Of a stretch of DNA of 45,749 bases, positions 1 through 7,941 are shown in pieces. The stretch comes from Haloferax larsenii JCM 13917 (GTDB taxonomy: Archaea; Halobacteriota; Halobacteria; Halobacteriales; Haloferacaceae): positions 339,063 through 384,811 of the forward strand of contig NZ_AOLI01000019.1 in NCBI RefSeq assembly GCF_000336955.1. The letters are read 5' to 3'. Numbering within the stretch: position 1 is the first letter of the stretch; each line of letters opens with the position of its first letter. The notes beneath the pieces are model-generated. The model was not told where the DNA came from. It saw nothing but the letters and a program-made list of their open reading frames with translations, and ran no database searches. Both the position numbers and the translations under genes were made by a program.

Positions 1-483
1 TTATCCGAAGACGAGAAACACCATCTACTAATCTGCGAGTGCGATAATGTTGGTTCCGATACACTTCACACACACTTAGTAGTTAATGGCACAGTTGAGA
101 GACCATATCGTAATTCTAGTGCAAAAGATATTATTACGAATTCGCATAAGAAGGTGCGTTGGTATAATGATTTATTTGACGAACAAGAGAGCTCCAGTAA
201 GTTCATCAAATTAGCAGTAGTAATGGTGAGTGTTGGTGCGATTCCCGCGCTGAGTAGCCTTACAGGTATACTTTCTGACTCTGCATCAAATACTGTTCCA
301 GAACTTTACGCTGCGCTGGGTGTTTTTGCGTTAGCAATGGCTCTGGTCTTCTTGAGTTACACTATACTTCCACTAATCCGGTTCCGACGGTTTTCATGGG
401 ATTCGCCTAAAACAGAGGATTTGTTTTCTATTATTTCAAACGCAATATCAGAGAATAAGTTGAAAATATTAGCACTATTATAG
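1..483 (+). CDS. Partial hypothetical membrane protein (5' end outside window)
   Basis: The reading frame is open from base 1 and stops at 481-483, so the 5' part of the gene lies outside the window; at least 160 residues are visible. The visible start is a soluble, charged stretch (about residues 1-65). Two hydrophobic segments follow, near FIKLAVVMVSVGAIPAL and LYAALGVFALAMALVFLSY, and then a short basic loop and a soluble C-terminal tail. I do not recognise the family. Codon use is AT-rich (many TTA, AAT and ATA codons), unlike almost every other gene here, which suggests recent acquisition or a mobile segment. A soluble domain followed by two C-terminal membrane helices is also seen in membrane-anchored effectors, but nothing here shows such a role. 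A downstream GTG at 154 is possible as a start, but the open frame before it argues for a longer gene. Confidence 0.6.
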   Translation, partial: LSEDEKHHLLICECDNVGSDTLHTHLVVNGTVERPYRNSSAKDIITNSHKKVRWYNDLFDEQESSSKFIKLAVVMVSVGAIPALSSLTGILSDSASNTVPELYAALGVFALAMALVFLSYTILPLIRFRRFSWDSPKTEDLFSIISNAISENKLKILALL

Positions 484-1065
484 CATTTATTCTATCTAAT
501 CTAACTATCACAAGAAGTCAGAGACGAGAGTTTAGATCAGATTGCAAACAATAGTATCAACAAATCACCTCACGTTTCTAGAGGGATGCACAACCTGACG
601 ACTGCAAACTCACTCAGGCACTTGAAAACAACCGTTGAAGACAAATCGAACCAAGTCTCAACATTCTGAATCGTCTCTTCACCCAGAGAAACGTGAAGCT
701 CACCTACCCTGCTCGTATCTGAAGTGGTCCGTCGAAGTACGCGCTATCCGCCAGCTCAATATTTAGACCCGATAACAACCACATACTCGTAACAAGCTAC
801 ATCAGAGATAGCGCCAAGCAGAATTAACTCGTCAATTTGTCTCCAAATCCGATCCCGAAAAACACCTCACAACAGATCTCCCCTGTATCTCAATTCTCCA
901 CCCCCAAACCCATACCCCAACCATCCACAACCCGAAATCAAAAACCACCGTCCACAACACAAAACCGCAAGACACACCGCCAACGAATCAAATTCCAATA
1001 CCAATTAGTTAGAATATAATAATGTATTTGTAGTCTCAGAAACATTTGCTAGTCGGTGTTACACA
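484..1065. other. AT-rich intergenic stretch without a supported gene
   Basis: About 580 bases with no convincing reading frame. A and T are much more common than in the rest of the window. From about 840 to 1000 the plus strand is rich in A and C and very poor in G; the 60 bases 901-960 hold only two G. A 60-codon frame at 837-1019 exists but would start with TTG and has low-complexity Pro/Thr/Gln/Lys content, so I do not call it. Short frames interrupted by stops between 590 and 770 may be coding remnants, but I cannot assign them. The end of the stretch (1013-1024) is a plausible promoter for the gene at 1066. Confidence 0.5.
1013..1024 (+). promoter_or_regulatory. TATA-like element before the gene at 1066
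   Basis: AATATAATAATG lies about 48 bases before the ATG at 1066, which would leave a leader of roughly 20 bases. The surroundings are AT-rich, so the match is less informative than elsewhere. Confidence 0.35.
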
Positions 1066-1371
1066 ATGCCAACTGAATTAGAAACAGTCCAGTTCTCGTT
1101 CTCGGACGTCACGGGACACGAGTACACTGCCTCGAAAGACGTCGGTGTTCGTGGACGGATTATCTCCGCCGAGACAGCCATCAAGAGCTTCGACATCGGC
1201 TACGACGGCGAAGACCACCACATCATGACCGAGAAGATTCAGACCGACGCCGACGTGCACGGCGACACGGTCAACGTGAGTCTGCACGCGCTCTTCCGCG
1301 ACGCCAGCGGGCACATCGACGACCCCTATGGTGGTAACGTCGAAGTCCTCGTCATCTCCGAGACTGAGTAA
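1066..1371 (+). CDS. Small soluble protein, possibly H-type-lectin-like beta-sandwich
   Basis: 101 residues, acidic, with no signal peptide and no membrane segment. The pattern alternates short beta-type stretches: FSFSDV near the start, then IKSFDIGY, an Asp-His-His-Ile motif (EDHHIM) in the middle, TVNVSLHALFRDASG and, at the end, DDPYGG followed by VEVLVISE. A strand-rich domain with a central DHH motif and a final aliphatic strand resembles small H-type-lectin-like sandwiches, but this is a pattern impression, not a match. It stands alone, after AT-rich DNA and before an unrelated VOC gene. Its base composition is haloarchaeal, unlike the segment before it. A run of five T at 1392-1396 could end transcription. 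Function unknown. Confidence 0.75.
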   Translation: MPTELETVQFSFSDVTGHEYTASKDVGVRGRIISAETAIKSFDIGYDGEDHHIMTEKIQTDADVHGDTVNVSLHALFRDASGHIDDPYGGNVEVLVISETE

Positions 1372-1635
1372 TCCGACCGGTAGTTTGGTTATTTTTCGCG
1401 GTCCGTATCCACAGAGTCTGATTGCTAAATCCCGATTGCGACACTCCTCAGTGAATTCTGGTTCGGCATGCAAGCGAACGGGAGGATTACCATTGAGGCG
1501 TTCGGTTCGTGAGTTCGAGTCGGCTCTACCGAGGTGGAAGTACCGACCAACGAGCCAGCGCATCGGGCCACTCCTCCCGGAGGCCCACGGCTAATCGCCA
1601 CCTACTCTCATTACCCTCGCCGAACGACAGGTAGT

Positions 1636-2085
1636 ATGACCATCCACGGACTCCACCACCTCGTGCTCCTCGTCGACGACCTTCCGGACGGTGAGGCGTA
1701 CTACCGGGACTTGTTCGACATGGAGGTGCTCTTCCGCGAAGGAGTCCGCGGAGACAAGCCGGGAACACTCCCCAAGGATATGGACTGGGACGAGGCTCGC
1801 GAAGCGGGCATCACCCCGACGATGTCGTTTCTCGGTCGCGACGACTTCACCCTCGCCGTCGCAGCCGAGACAGCGGCGTTCGCAGACGGGAGAGTCGACC
1901 ACGTCGCGCTGGCCGTCGACGACGACTCCTTCGAGGCAATCTCCGAGCGCGCCGAGGCAGCCGGAGTGGAGGTCGAACACACCGCGCCACACCATCGGCT
2001 GTTCACCGATAGATACGGCCTCGAATGGGAGTTGAACGCGAAACCCCGGCCACCGGGACGGGCGTTCGAGACGTTCGACGTCTGA
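1636..2085 (+). CDS. VOC (glyoxalase/dioxygenase) superfamily protein
   Basis: 149 residues. The protein begins with the typical VOC strand and metal-site pattern (LHHLVLLVDDL, residues 5-15), then AYYRDLFDMEV. A second half-module, DHVALAVDDDSFEAISERA, ends in LFTDRYGLEWEL, the usual terminal metal-ligand strand with a Glu. These paired beta-alpha-beta-beta-beta modules bind a divalent metal in glyoxalase I, extradiol dioxygenases and related enzymes. The substrate cannot be read from the sequence. The frame is open upstream to 1534, but the upstream part shows no VOC content and the ATG at 1636 gives the expected N-terminus. A strong hairpin terminator overlaps its stop codon. It is probably a single-gene unit. 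Confidence 0.85.
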   Translation: MTIHGLHHLVLLVDDLPDGEAYYRDLFDMEVLFREGVRGDKPGTLPKDMDWDEAREAGITPTMSFLGRDDFTLAVAAETAAFADGRVDHVALAVDDDSFEAISERAEAAGVEVEHTAPHHRLFTDRYGLEWELNAKPRPPGRAFETFDV

Positions 2086-2118
2086 GGTCTCCTAGGCATA
2101 ACTCAGGAGACCTGTTTT
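2085..2118 (+). terminator. Hairpin plus T-tract terminator
   Basis: The arms AGGTCTCCT (2085-2093) and AGGAGACCT (2105-2113) form a perfect 9-bp stem with an 11-base loop, followed by G and four T (2115-2118). The first arm includes the last base of the VOC stop codon. It separates the VOC gene from the convergent gene ending at 2129. Confidence 0.7.
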
Positions 2119-2128
2119 GGGAAGGCCC

Positions 2129-2875
2129 TCAGTCGCGGACGAGAACCCGCGCGTGGGGTGCGACCTGTTTCGTCACGTAGCCGAGCAGCCACGCCGTCGC
2201 ATTCACTAGATTGAGGCCGACGAACAGGAGGACAACACCGACGACGGAAACCAAAAGCGCGCCCTGGAAGGACGTCACCTCACCGTTGACGAGGTGAATC
2301 GGCTCGGCGATGGTGAACGTCCAGAGGTCTTGGGTGAACTGGATTGCCGGAAGGACCTGCACGTTGTCGGCGGTGATACCGAACGTGACGCCAGGCATGT
2401 CGTAGTACACCGGGAGGAGGATGAACGCGGCCGTGAGCGACACCCACGTGGTGAGGGCAGCGAACAGTCCGATACCGACCCAGAGCTTTGCAGAGGTAAA
2501 GACGAGACTGACGTGCGTGCCGTAGTCGGTCGCGAGGTCTTTAACGTACGGAACGATTCCGTCGTCGAGCGTCGCTTCACCTGTTCGGTGAGTCAGGTCG
2601 AATCCGAGGAGTCGGCGGGCGCTCTCCGTCTCGATGCGCATGAACGCGGTGCCGAGAAGAAGTGTCAGTACGAGGAGCGGGGCACCGAATAGGAGGAGAA
2701 TACCCGCGCCGCCGATGCTTCCCGTCGTGATGAGCGTCACGAAGTACACGAGACCGAGCGGGAATGCGGCCACGAGATACAGGAGGTTCTTGTACGTCTG
2801 TGCGTGGAACGGCGCGCCCACAGCCTGCGTGAGCATGGCGGGGACGTCGAACGAACGGGACTCCGTTTGCGTCAT
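2129..2875 (-). CDS. Sensor-domain membrane protein (putative sensor family)
   Basis: 248 residues with about four membrane segments in two pairs: YLVAAFPLGLVYFVTLI and ILLLFGAPLLVLTLLLG near the N-terminus, LWVGIGLFAALTTWVSLTA in the middle, and ALLVSVVGVVLLFVGLNLV near the C-terminus. The layout, including the opening FHAQTYKNLLYLVAAFPLG, is that of the 'putative sensor' domain found fused to histidine kinases in actinobacteria and as stand-alone proteins in haloarchaea. No kinase is attached here, so a signalling role is only inferred. It diverges from an HTH regulator whose start lies about 100 bases away, so the two may share control. A TATA-like TTATT near 2902-2908 lies about 30 bases upstream of the ATG. 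Confidence 0.8.
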   Translation of the reverse strand: MTQTESRSFDVPAMLTQAVGAPFHAQTYKNLLYLVAAFPLGLVYFVTLITTGSIGGAGILLLFGAPLLVLTLLLGTAFMRIETESARRLLGFDLTHRTGEATLDDGIVPYVKDLATDYGTHVSLVFTSAKLWVGIGLFAALTTWVSLTAAFILLPVYYDMPGVTFGITADNVQVLPAIQFTQDLWTFTIAEPIHLVNGEVTSFQGALLVSVVGVVLLFVGLNLVNATAWLLGYVTKQVAPHARVLVRD

Positions 2876-2946
2876 CGTATAGTCAATCTGCCAAGAGGAA
2901 ATAATAGCTTGCCTCCGACTTTCCGGGGTGGAAACTCGGCACTATC

Positions 2947-2954
2947 TTATATAC
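2947..2954 (+). promoter_or_regulatory. TATA box for the HTH regulator; supports leaderless start at 2977
   Basis: TTATATAC is centred about 26 bases before the GTG at 2977. That is the haloarchaeal TATA-to-start distance, so transcription would begin at or next to that GTG. Confidence 0.6.
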
Positions 2955-2976
2955 TCTCCTCGTGGCATCGAAGAAC

Positions 2977-3330
2977 GTGAGTGAGGATTGCGACGACGCG
3001 ACGGTACTGAGCCTCCTCGACGACGAGTACGCTCGGACCATTCTCACCGCAACCAGCGAGAAACCCATGTCCGCGACCGAACTCGCAGAGACCTACGACA
3101 TGTCTCCACCGACCGTCTATCGCCGCGTGGAGTCACTGAAAGCGTGTGACCTCCTCTCCGAACAGACACAGTACGCCGAGGACGGCCACCATTTCGCGGT
3201 CTACAGCGCGAACGTCGGCCAGTTCACGGTCACTATCGAGGACGGAGAGATGACGCTCGACGTCGCCCGCGAGTCCGAACCGGAATCCCCTGCTGACCGC
3301 TTTACCCGCCTCTACGAGGACCTACGATGA
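2977..3330 (+). CDS. Winged-helix transcriptional regulator (ArsR-like)
   Basis: 117 residues from the GTG at 2977; an in-frame GTG at 2962 would add five. I prefer 2977 because of the TATA box spacing. Residues about 9-75 form a winged helix: TVLSLLDDEYARTILTA, then PMSATELAETYDMSPPTVYRR as the helix-turn-helix, then a wing around HHFAVYSANV. The tail is acidic. The fold is that of haloarchaeal ArsR/HTH_20 regulators, usually dimeric DNA binders. The stop codon overlaps the start of the following membrane-protein gene by four bases (ATGA), so the two are translationally coupled. It may control itself and the divergent sensor-domain gene, which is inference from position only. Confidence 0.85.
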   Translation: MSEDCDDATVLSLLDDEYARTILTATSEKPMSATELAETYDMSPPTVYRRVESLKACDLLSEQTQYAEDGHHFAVYSANVGQFTVTIEDGEMTLDVARESEPESPADRFTRLYEDLR

Positions 3331-3665
3331 GCCCACCACATGCCCCTGCCCTTCAGATCGTTCTTCAAGTAACCGAGACGGGGTCGGACACGCAGGTCGC
3401 CCTCGTTTTCGCCAGTTTCGTCGCCTCAGCACTGCTCGGGCTGTTTATCGCGCGAAAGGCCTACCAGGGCTATCGCCGAAACGAGAGTTCACCGATGCTC
3501 TTTCTCGCCATCGGTATCGTCCTTCTGACCGCCGTCCCGGCGGTGTTCTCGTTCGGACTCTCGACGTTTACGTCCCTTCCCGGTTCGGCCGTCGTAATCG
3601 TCACGAACCTGACCGAACTCGCCGGACTGGTCGCAATCGCGTACTCACTGTACGGTCGGTTCTGA
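3327..3665 (+). CDS. Small haloarchaeal membrane protein coupled to HTH regulator
   Basis: 112 residues with three or more hydrophobic helices: VALVFASFVASALLGLFIA, MLFLAIGIVLLTAVPAVFSF and AVVIVTNLTELAGLVAIAY. There are almost no charged residues outside a basic loop (RKAYQGYRRNE) after the first helix. It overlaps the upstream regulator gene by four bases. Pairs of a winged-helix regulator and a small three-helix membrane protein of this kind (the DUF7521-like type, by recollection) recur in haloarchaea; their role is not established. The last 21 bases overlap the end of the convergent HPP-family gene. Confidence 0.75.
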   Translation: MSPPHAPALQIVLQVTETGSDTQVALVFASFVASALLGLFIARKAYQGYRRNESSPMLFLAIGIVLLTAVPAVFSFGLSTFTSLPGSAVVIVTNLTELAGLVAIAYSLYGRF

Positions 3666-4157
3666 GTCGAACACCGACGACATCGCTGCCTTCCTGACGA
3701 CGGCGTCCGCCGCAACGAGGAGCACGACGCTCACGACGATGATGCCGACCTCGTTCGGCGTCGAGAGCAAGCCGAGCGAGACGATGAGCGTCGTCGCGCA
3801 GGCGGGTGCGTGAACGGTGTCGGTGGCGACCATTCCCCAACTCGTCGCGACGACAGACGAGAGACCGCTGGCGACGAGTCCGAGTCCGGCGAGCGAGAAC
3901 GCCGGTGGAGCAGCCGTGAGCGTCGCACCCGACCCGAGGAGCGTGTAGGCGAAGAACCCCGCGACCGCGCCGATAGCGTGCCCTCCGACGACGCGCTTGC
4001 CCCGCGGTCGCTCGGATTCGGCCGCAAAGGCGAGAACGAACGCCGACGGACCGAGACTCGGAAAGATAAACGCCGACCCGGTCCCCCACGCGACGACGCC
4101 GAGCGTGGCAAAGAGCAGACCGGCGGTGAGCCCCGTTTCGAGTCCGCGGCGTTTCAT
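3645..4157 (-). CDS. HPP family membrane protein
   Basis: 170 residues with about five membrane helices. The helices carry the small-residue motifs of the HPP family: SLGPSAFVLAF in the first third, HAIGAVAGFFAY in the middle and TDTVHAPACATTLIVSLG later. HPP proteins are named for a His-Pro-Pro stretch in that last region. Here it reads His-Ala-Pro, a variant of the signature. Some cyanobacterial and plant family members carry nitrite across membranes, but the haloarchaeal ones are uncharacterised. The gene ends inside the 3' end of the convergent membrane-protein gene at 3645-3665. It has no obvious operon partner. Confidence 0.8.
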   Translation of the reverse strand: MKRRGLETGLTAGLLFATLGVVAWGTGSAFIFPSLGPSAFVLAFAAESERPRGKRVVGGHAIGAVAGFFAYTLLGSGATLTAAPPAFSLAGLGLVASGLSSVVATSWGMVATDTVHAPACATTLIVSLGLLSTPNEVGIIVVSVVLLVAADAVVRKAAMSSVFDSEPTVQ

Positions 4158-4267
4158 ACCGGTAGCTCGGCAGGTGCTCCCTGAAAACAGTGTCTGACTG
4201 GAGTCGCGACGCGAGCCAGCCCTCGGCGACGGACGGATTCAAGTGTTGACATAGCAACAACACGCAC

Positions 4268-4840
4268 ATGCCCGGTGCAGTCTTTCTCGAAGGCGACCTC
4301 GTCGAACTCCGAACCGTCGACGAGTCCGACGTGGAGTTTCTCCACCAACTGGTCAACGACCCGCGGGTTCGACGCGGTATCGCCGCCGTCGACCCGGTGA
4401 CACACGCCCAAGAGCGCGAGTGGGTCGATTCGCGGGTCGACGGCGACGACATCGACTTCGTCATCTGCGACGATGGCGACCCGGTCGGAACCATCGGCCT
4501 CAAGCCGCCGAACATCACGACCGGCGCGTCCGAAGTCGGGTACATCGTCGCACCCGACGACTGGGACAACGGGTACGCGACCGACGCGCTGCGAACGATT
4601 TGCGGCTACGCCTTCGAAGAGCGCCGACTGCACAAAGTGTACGCGAACGCCTACGAGACCAACCCGGCGTCGTGTCGCGTCTTAGAGAACGTCGGGTTCG
4701 AAAAGGAGGGCGTCCACCGCGACCAGGGGTTCGTCGGCGGCGAGCACGTGGACGTGCTCCGGTACGGGCTGTTAGCTCACGAGTGGCAGCACACAGCGGA
4801 TGAATCCGGTCGCGAGACCGACCGCGACAGTTGGATTTAG
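4268..4840 (+). CDS. GNAT family N-acetyltransferase (RimJ/RimL type)
   Basis: 190 residues. It begins with the RimJ/RimL-type strand (FLEGDLVELRTVDESDVEFL). The acetyl-CoA motif region is VGYIVAPDDWDNGYATDALR (about residues 98-117), and the late motif is NPASCRVLENVGFEKEG (about 137-153), where the Asn and Tyr/Cys positions contact the cofactor in relatives. Such enzymes acetylate ribosomal-protein N-termini, other proteins, or small molecules and antibiotics; the substrate is not predictable here. The gene ends one base before the convergent asd gene, so the two share a 3' junction with no terminator between them. Confidence 0.88.
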   Translation: MPGAVFLEGDLVELRTVDESDVEFLHQLVNDPRVRRGIAAVDPVTHAQEREWVDSRVDGDDIDFVICDDGDPVGTIGLKPPNITTGASEVGYIVAPDDWDNGYATDALRTICGYAFEERRLHKVYANAYETNPASCRVLENVGFEKEGVHRDQGFVGGEHVDVLRYGLLAHEWQHTADESGRETDRDSWI

Positions 4841-4841
4841 T

Positions 4842-5876
4842 TTAAATCCAGCCTTCTTCGACGAGGAGTTCGCCGTTGAGGACCGACGCCCCGGCCGCGC
4901 CGCGAATCGTGTTGTGGGCGAGGCAGTTGTACTTCACGCCGCCTTCGGTCGCCTGAATCGCGCCGGCAGAGATTTGCATGCCGTCGCCGCGGTCGCGGTC
5001 GAGACGAGGCTGTGGACGGTAGTTATCCTCGAAGACGTGGATGAGTTGCTCGGGAGCGCTCGGGAGGTCGACGCCGGGGTACTCGCGCATCGCGGCCGCG
5101 ACATCCTCGGGCGAGGCGTCGTCTTCGAGGTCGGCGAAGACGCTTTCGAGGTGGCCGTCGAGCGTCGGAATCCGGTTGCAGGAGGCGTTGACCTCGGCGT
5201 CGTGGAGTGCGACTTCTGCGCCGTCGAAGCTGCCGAGCAGCTTGCGCGATTCGGTCTCCATCTTCTCTTCTTCGCCGCCGATGTGCGGGATGGCGTTGTC
5301 GATAATCTCCATCGAGGTGACGCCGTCGTAGCCCGCGCCGGAGACCGCTTGGAGGGTCGTGACGTGGACGCGGTCGAGGCCGAACTGGTCGAGCGCGGCG
5401 AGCGTCGGAACCATCGTGATAGTCGAGCAATTTGGGTTCTTCACGAGCGCGCCGTCCCAGCCGCGCTCGTCGCGCTGGACCTCGATGAGGTCGAGGTGGC
5501 CGGGGTTGATTTCGGGGATGGTAAGCGGCACGTCGGGAGCCATCCGGTCGTTCGAGGAGTTCGACGAGACGACGTAGCCCGCATCGAGGAAGTCGGGTTC
5601 GACCTCCGCGGCGACAGACGAGGGGAGAGACGAAAATAGGAGGTCGACGTCGTCAGACACGGCCTCTGGCGTGGTTCGAGTGACTTCCATCGACGCCACG
5701 TCGTCCGGAATCGGGGTATTGACCCGCCACTTGGCGGCCTCACCGTAGGTCTTGCCCGCGCTCGACTCGCTGGCGGTCACGGCCGCCAGTTCGAAGGTCG
5801 GGTGGTCTTCGAGGAGTTGGATGAATCGCTGTCCGACCGCACCGGTTGCACCGAGGATTCCGACTTGTACTGCCAT
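4842..5876 (-). CDS. asd: Aspartate-semialdehyde dehydrogenase
   Basis: 344 residues, the expected length for the archaeal/fungal-type enzyme. It reduces aspartyl phosphate to aspartate semialdehyde with NADPH, on the path to Lys, Thr, Met and Ile. The nucleotide-binding glycine motif GATGAVGQ is at residues 9-16. The catalytic cysteine is Cys150 in the motif KNPNCST. The substrate-binding part continues through LQAVSGAGYDGV, and a later HDAEVNASCNRIP block is typical of the family. The frame is open eight codons further upstream, but the ATG at 5876 gives the standard start (MAVQVGILGATG) and lies about 29 bases after a TATA-like element, so the message is probably leaderless. It is divergent from pccA. 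Confidence 0.96.
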   Translation of the reverse strand: MAVQVGILGATGAVGQRFIQLLEDHPTFELAAVTASESSAGKTYGEAAKWRVNTPIPDDVASMEVTRTTPEAVSDDVDLLFSSLPSSVAAEVEPDFLDAGYVVSSNSSNDRMAPDVPLTIPEINPGHLDLIEVQRDERGWDGALVKNPNCSTITMVPTLAALDQFGLDRVHVTTLQAVSGAGYDGVTSMEIIDNAIPHIGGEEEKMETESRKLLGSFDGAEVALHDAEVNASCNRIPTLDGHLESVFADLEDDASPEDVAAAMREYPGVDLPSAPEQLIHVFEDNYRPQPRLDRDRGDGMQISAGAIQATEGGVKYNCLAHNTIRGAAGASVLNGELLVEEGWI

Positions 5877-5902
5877 TACCCGTGTCGTAGCGTGGCACAC
5901 GC

Positions 5903-5908
5903 ATAAGG
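5903..5908 (-). promoter_or_regulatory. TATA-like element for asd
   Basis: CTTATG on the minus strand, about 29 bases before the asd ATG at 5876. The remaining bases up to 6072 form the divergent asd/pccA control region; a weaker candidate for pccA (TAGAATAAC, around 6034-6042) lies about 33 bases before its start. Confidence 0.45.
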
Positions 5909-6072
5909 TCGTTTGGATTTGGGCCGATTTTCGCGGTAGTCCGCTTGTACGTCACGTTCTCGGGCATTTCCTTCACGGTCGAACAGGTAAATCGTCGTCT
6001 GTCGAAGGACGAACCGACGTGCGTTGGAGAAACCGATAGAATAACGTGTGGTTCCCTGAAAGATTACCGCAA

Positions 6073-7875
6073 ATGTTCAGCAAGGTTCTCGTCGCCAACC
6101 GAGGTGAAATCGCAGTACGCGTCATGCGCGCCTGCGAAGAGCTGGGTGTCCGAACCGTCGCGGTCTACAGCGAGGCCGACAAGCACGGTGGTCACGTGCG
6201 CTACGCGGACGAAGCGTACAACATCGGGCCCGCCCGCGCGGCAGATTCGTATCTGGACCACGAGTCGGTCATCGAGGCCGCCCGGAAGGCCGACGCCGAC
6301 GCTATCCACCCCGGATACGGGTTCCTCGCGGAGAACGCGGAGTTCGCCCGCAAGGTCGAAGCGTCCGAGTTCAAGTGGATTGGCCCGTCGGCCGACGCGA
6401 TGGAGCGACTCGGTGAGAAGACGAAGGCGCGCTCGCTCATGCAGGACGCCGACGTGCCCGTCGTCCCCGGCACGACCGAACCCGCCGAGTCCGCCGAGGA
6501 CGTGAAGGCTGTCGCCGAGGACTACGGCTATCCGGTCGCCATCAAGGCCGAAGGTGGCGGTGGCGGTCGCGGCCTGAAGGTCGTCCGCACCGAAGAAGAA
6601 GTCGACGACCAGTTCGAGACGGCACAGCGCGAGGGTGAGGCGTACTTCGACAACGCCTCCGTCTACGTCGAGAAGTACCTCGAAGCGCCGCGCCACATCG
6701 AGGTGCAGATTCTCGCCGACGAACACGGCAACGTTCGGCACCTCGGCGAGCGCGACTGTTCGCTCCAGCGCCGCCACCAGAAGGTCATCGAGGAGGCTCC
6801 ATCGCCGGCGCTCTCGGACGACCTGCGCGAGCGCATCGGTGAAGCCGCACGTCGCGGAGTCCGCGAAGCGGGCTACACCAACGCCGGGACGGTCGAGTTC
6901 CTCGTCGAAGACGGCGAGTTCTACTTCATGGAAGTCAACACGCGGATTCAGGTCGAACACACCGTCACCGAGGAAGTGACAGGTCTCGACGTGGTGAAGT
7001 GGCAGATTCGCGTCGCCGCCGGCGAGGAACTCGACTTCTCGCAGGAGGACGTGGAAATCGAAGGCCACTCCATGGAGTTCCGTATCAACGCGGAGGCTCC
7101 CGAGAAGGACTTCGCGCCTGCGACCGGCGAACTCACGACATACGACCCGCCGGGCGGCATCGGCGTCCGCATGGACGACGCCGTCCGTCAGGGCGACGAA
7201 ATCGGCGGCGACTACGACTCGATGATTGCGAAGCTCATCGTCACCGCCTCGACCCGCGAGGAAGTCCTCGCCCGCGCCGAGCGCGCGCTCGCCGAGTTCG
7301 AAATCGAAGGTCTTCGAACGGTCATCCCGTTCCACCGGCTGATGCTCACCGACGAGACGTTCCGCGAGGGACGCCACACCACGAAGTACCTCGACAACAT
7401 CCTCGACCCCGACCGTATCGAGGCGGCAGTCGAGCGCTGGGCACCCGACGCTGTCTCTAACGACAACGACGAGGAAGACGTGACCGAGCGCACCTTCACC
7501 GTCGAGGTCAACGGCAAGCGCTTCGAGGTCAGCCTCGAAGAGCGCGGCGCACCCGCCATCCCGCTTGGCGACGTCAGCGGTGGCAGCGCCTCGCAGTCTT
7601 CCGGCCCGCGCAAGCGCCGCGAGGACAGCGGTGGCGACCAACAGCAGATTATCGAGGGCGACGGCGAGTCCATCACCGCCGAGATGCAGGGGACGATTCT
7701 CTCTGTCGACGTCGGCGAAGGCGACGAGGTCGAACCCGGAGACACCGTCTGTGTCCTCGAAGCGATGAAGATGGAAAACGACGTGGTCGCCGAGCGCGGT
7801 GGCACCGTCTCGCAGGTCCTCGTCGGCGAGGGCGACAGCGTCGATATGGGCGACGTGCTTCTCGTCCTCGAATAG
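6073..7875 (+). CDS. pccA: Acyl-CoA (propionyl-CoA) carboxylase, biotin carboxylase + BCCP subunit
   Basis: 600 residues. It carboxylates its own biotin using ATP and bicarbonate, for transfer to propionyl-CoA (and possibly acetyl-CoA) by PccB. The N-terminal biotin-carboxylase domain starts [20 protein letters not shown] and includes the [14 protein letters not shown] motif, the ATP-grasp loop [12 protein letters not shown], and the catalytic [19 protein letters not shown] and [15 protein letters not shown] blocks. A Gly/Ser-rich linker leads to a C-terminal biotinyl domain with EAMKMEN; the biotinylated Lys is residue 566. An in-frame ATG at 6046 would add nine residues, but MFSKV is the usual start. 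birA follows 66 bases downstream. The partner subunits pccB and pccX are 21 kb away. Propionyl-CoA carboxylase is needed for propionate use in Haloferax. Confidence 0.93.
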   Translation: MFSKVLVANRGEIAVRVMRACEELGVRTVAVYSEADKHGGHVRYADEAYNIGPARAADSYLDHESVIEAARKADADAIHPGYGFLAENAEFARKVEASEFKWIGPSADAMERLGEKTKARSLMQDADVPVVPGTTEPAESAEDVKAVAEDYGYPVAIKAEGGGGGRGLKVVRTEEEVDDQFETAQREGEAYFDNASVYVEKYLEAPRHIEVQILADEHGNVRHLGERDCSLQRRHQKVIEEAPSPALSDDLRERIGEAARRGVREAGYTNAGTVEFLVEDGEFYFMEVNTRIQVEHTVTEEVTGLDVVKWQIRVAAGEELDFSQEDVEIEGHSMEFRINAEAPEKDFAPATGELTTYDPPGGIGVRMDDAVRQGDEIGGDYDSMIAKLIVTASTREEVLARAERALAEFEIEGLRTVIPFHRLMLTDETFREGRHTTKYLDNILDPDRIEAAVERWAPDAVSNDNDEEDVTERTFTVEVNGKRFEVSLEERGAPAIPLGDVSGGSASQSSGPRKRREDSGGDQQQIIEGDGESITAEMQGTILSVDVGEGDEVEPGDTVCVLEAMKMENDVVAERGGTVSQVLVGEGDSVDMGDVLLVLE

Positions 7876-7941
7876 ACGACTCGCTGCGATTTCCAGACCC
7901 GAACCACGAACCTCTTTCTTCGCGCCGTCGTAGCCGCCCGC

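Noticed and set aside
595-775. Possible transposase remnant in the AT-rich left end
   Set aside because: Translation in all forward frames is broken and gives no recognisable transposase motif; I could not support it.
837-1019. 60-codon frame starting TTG in the AT-rich region
   Set aside because: Rare start codon, low-complexity Pro/Thr/Gln content and G-poor DNA. No TATA box or SD sequence fits it.
1490-1545. tRNA-like T-loop sequence (GTTCGAGTC)
   Set aside because: The flanking bases do not pair as a T-stem, and no acceptor, D or anticodon stem can be built around it.
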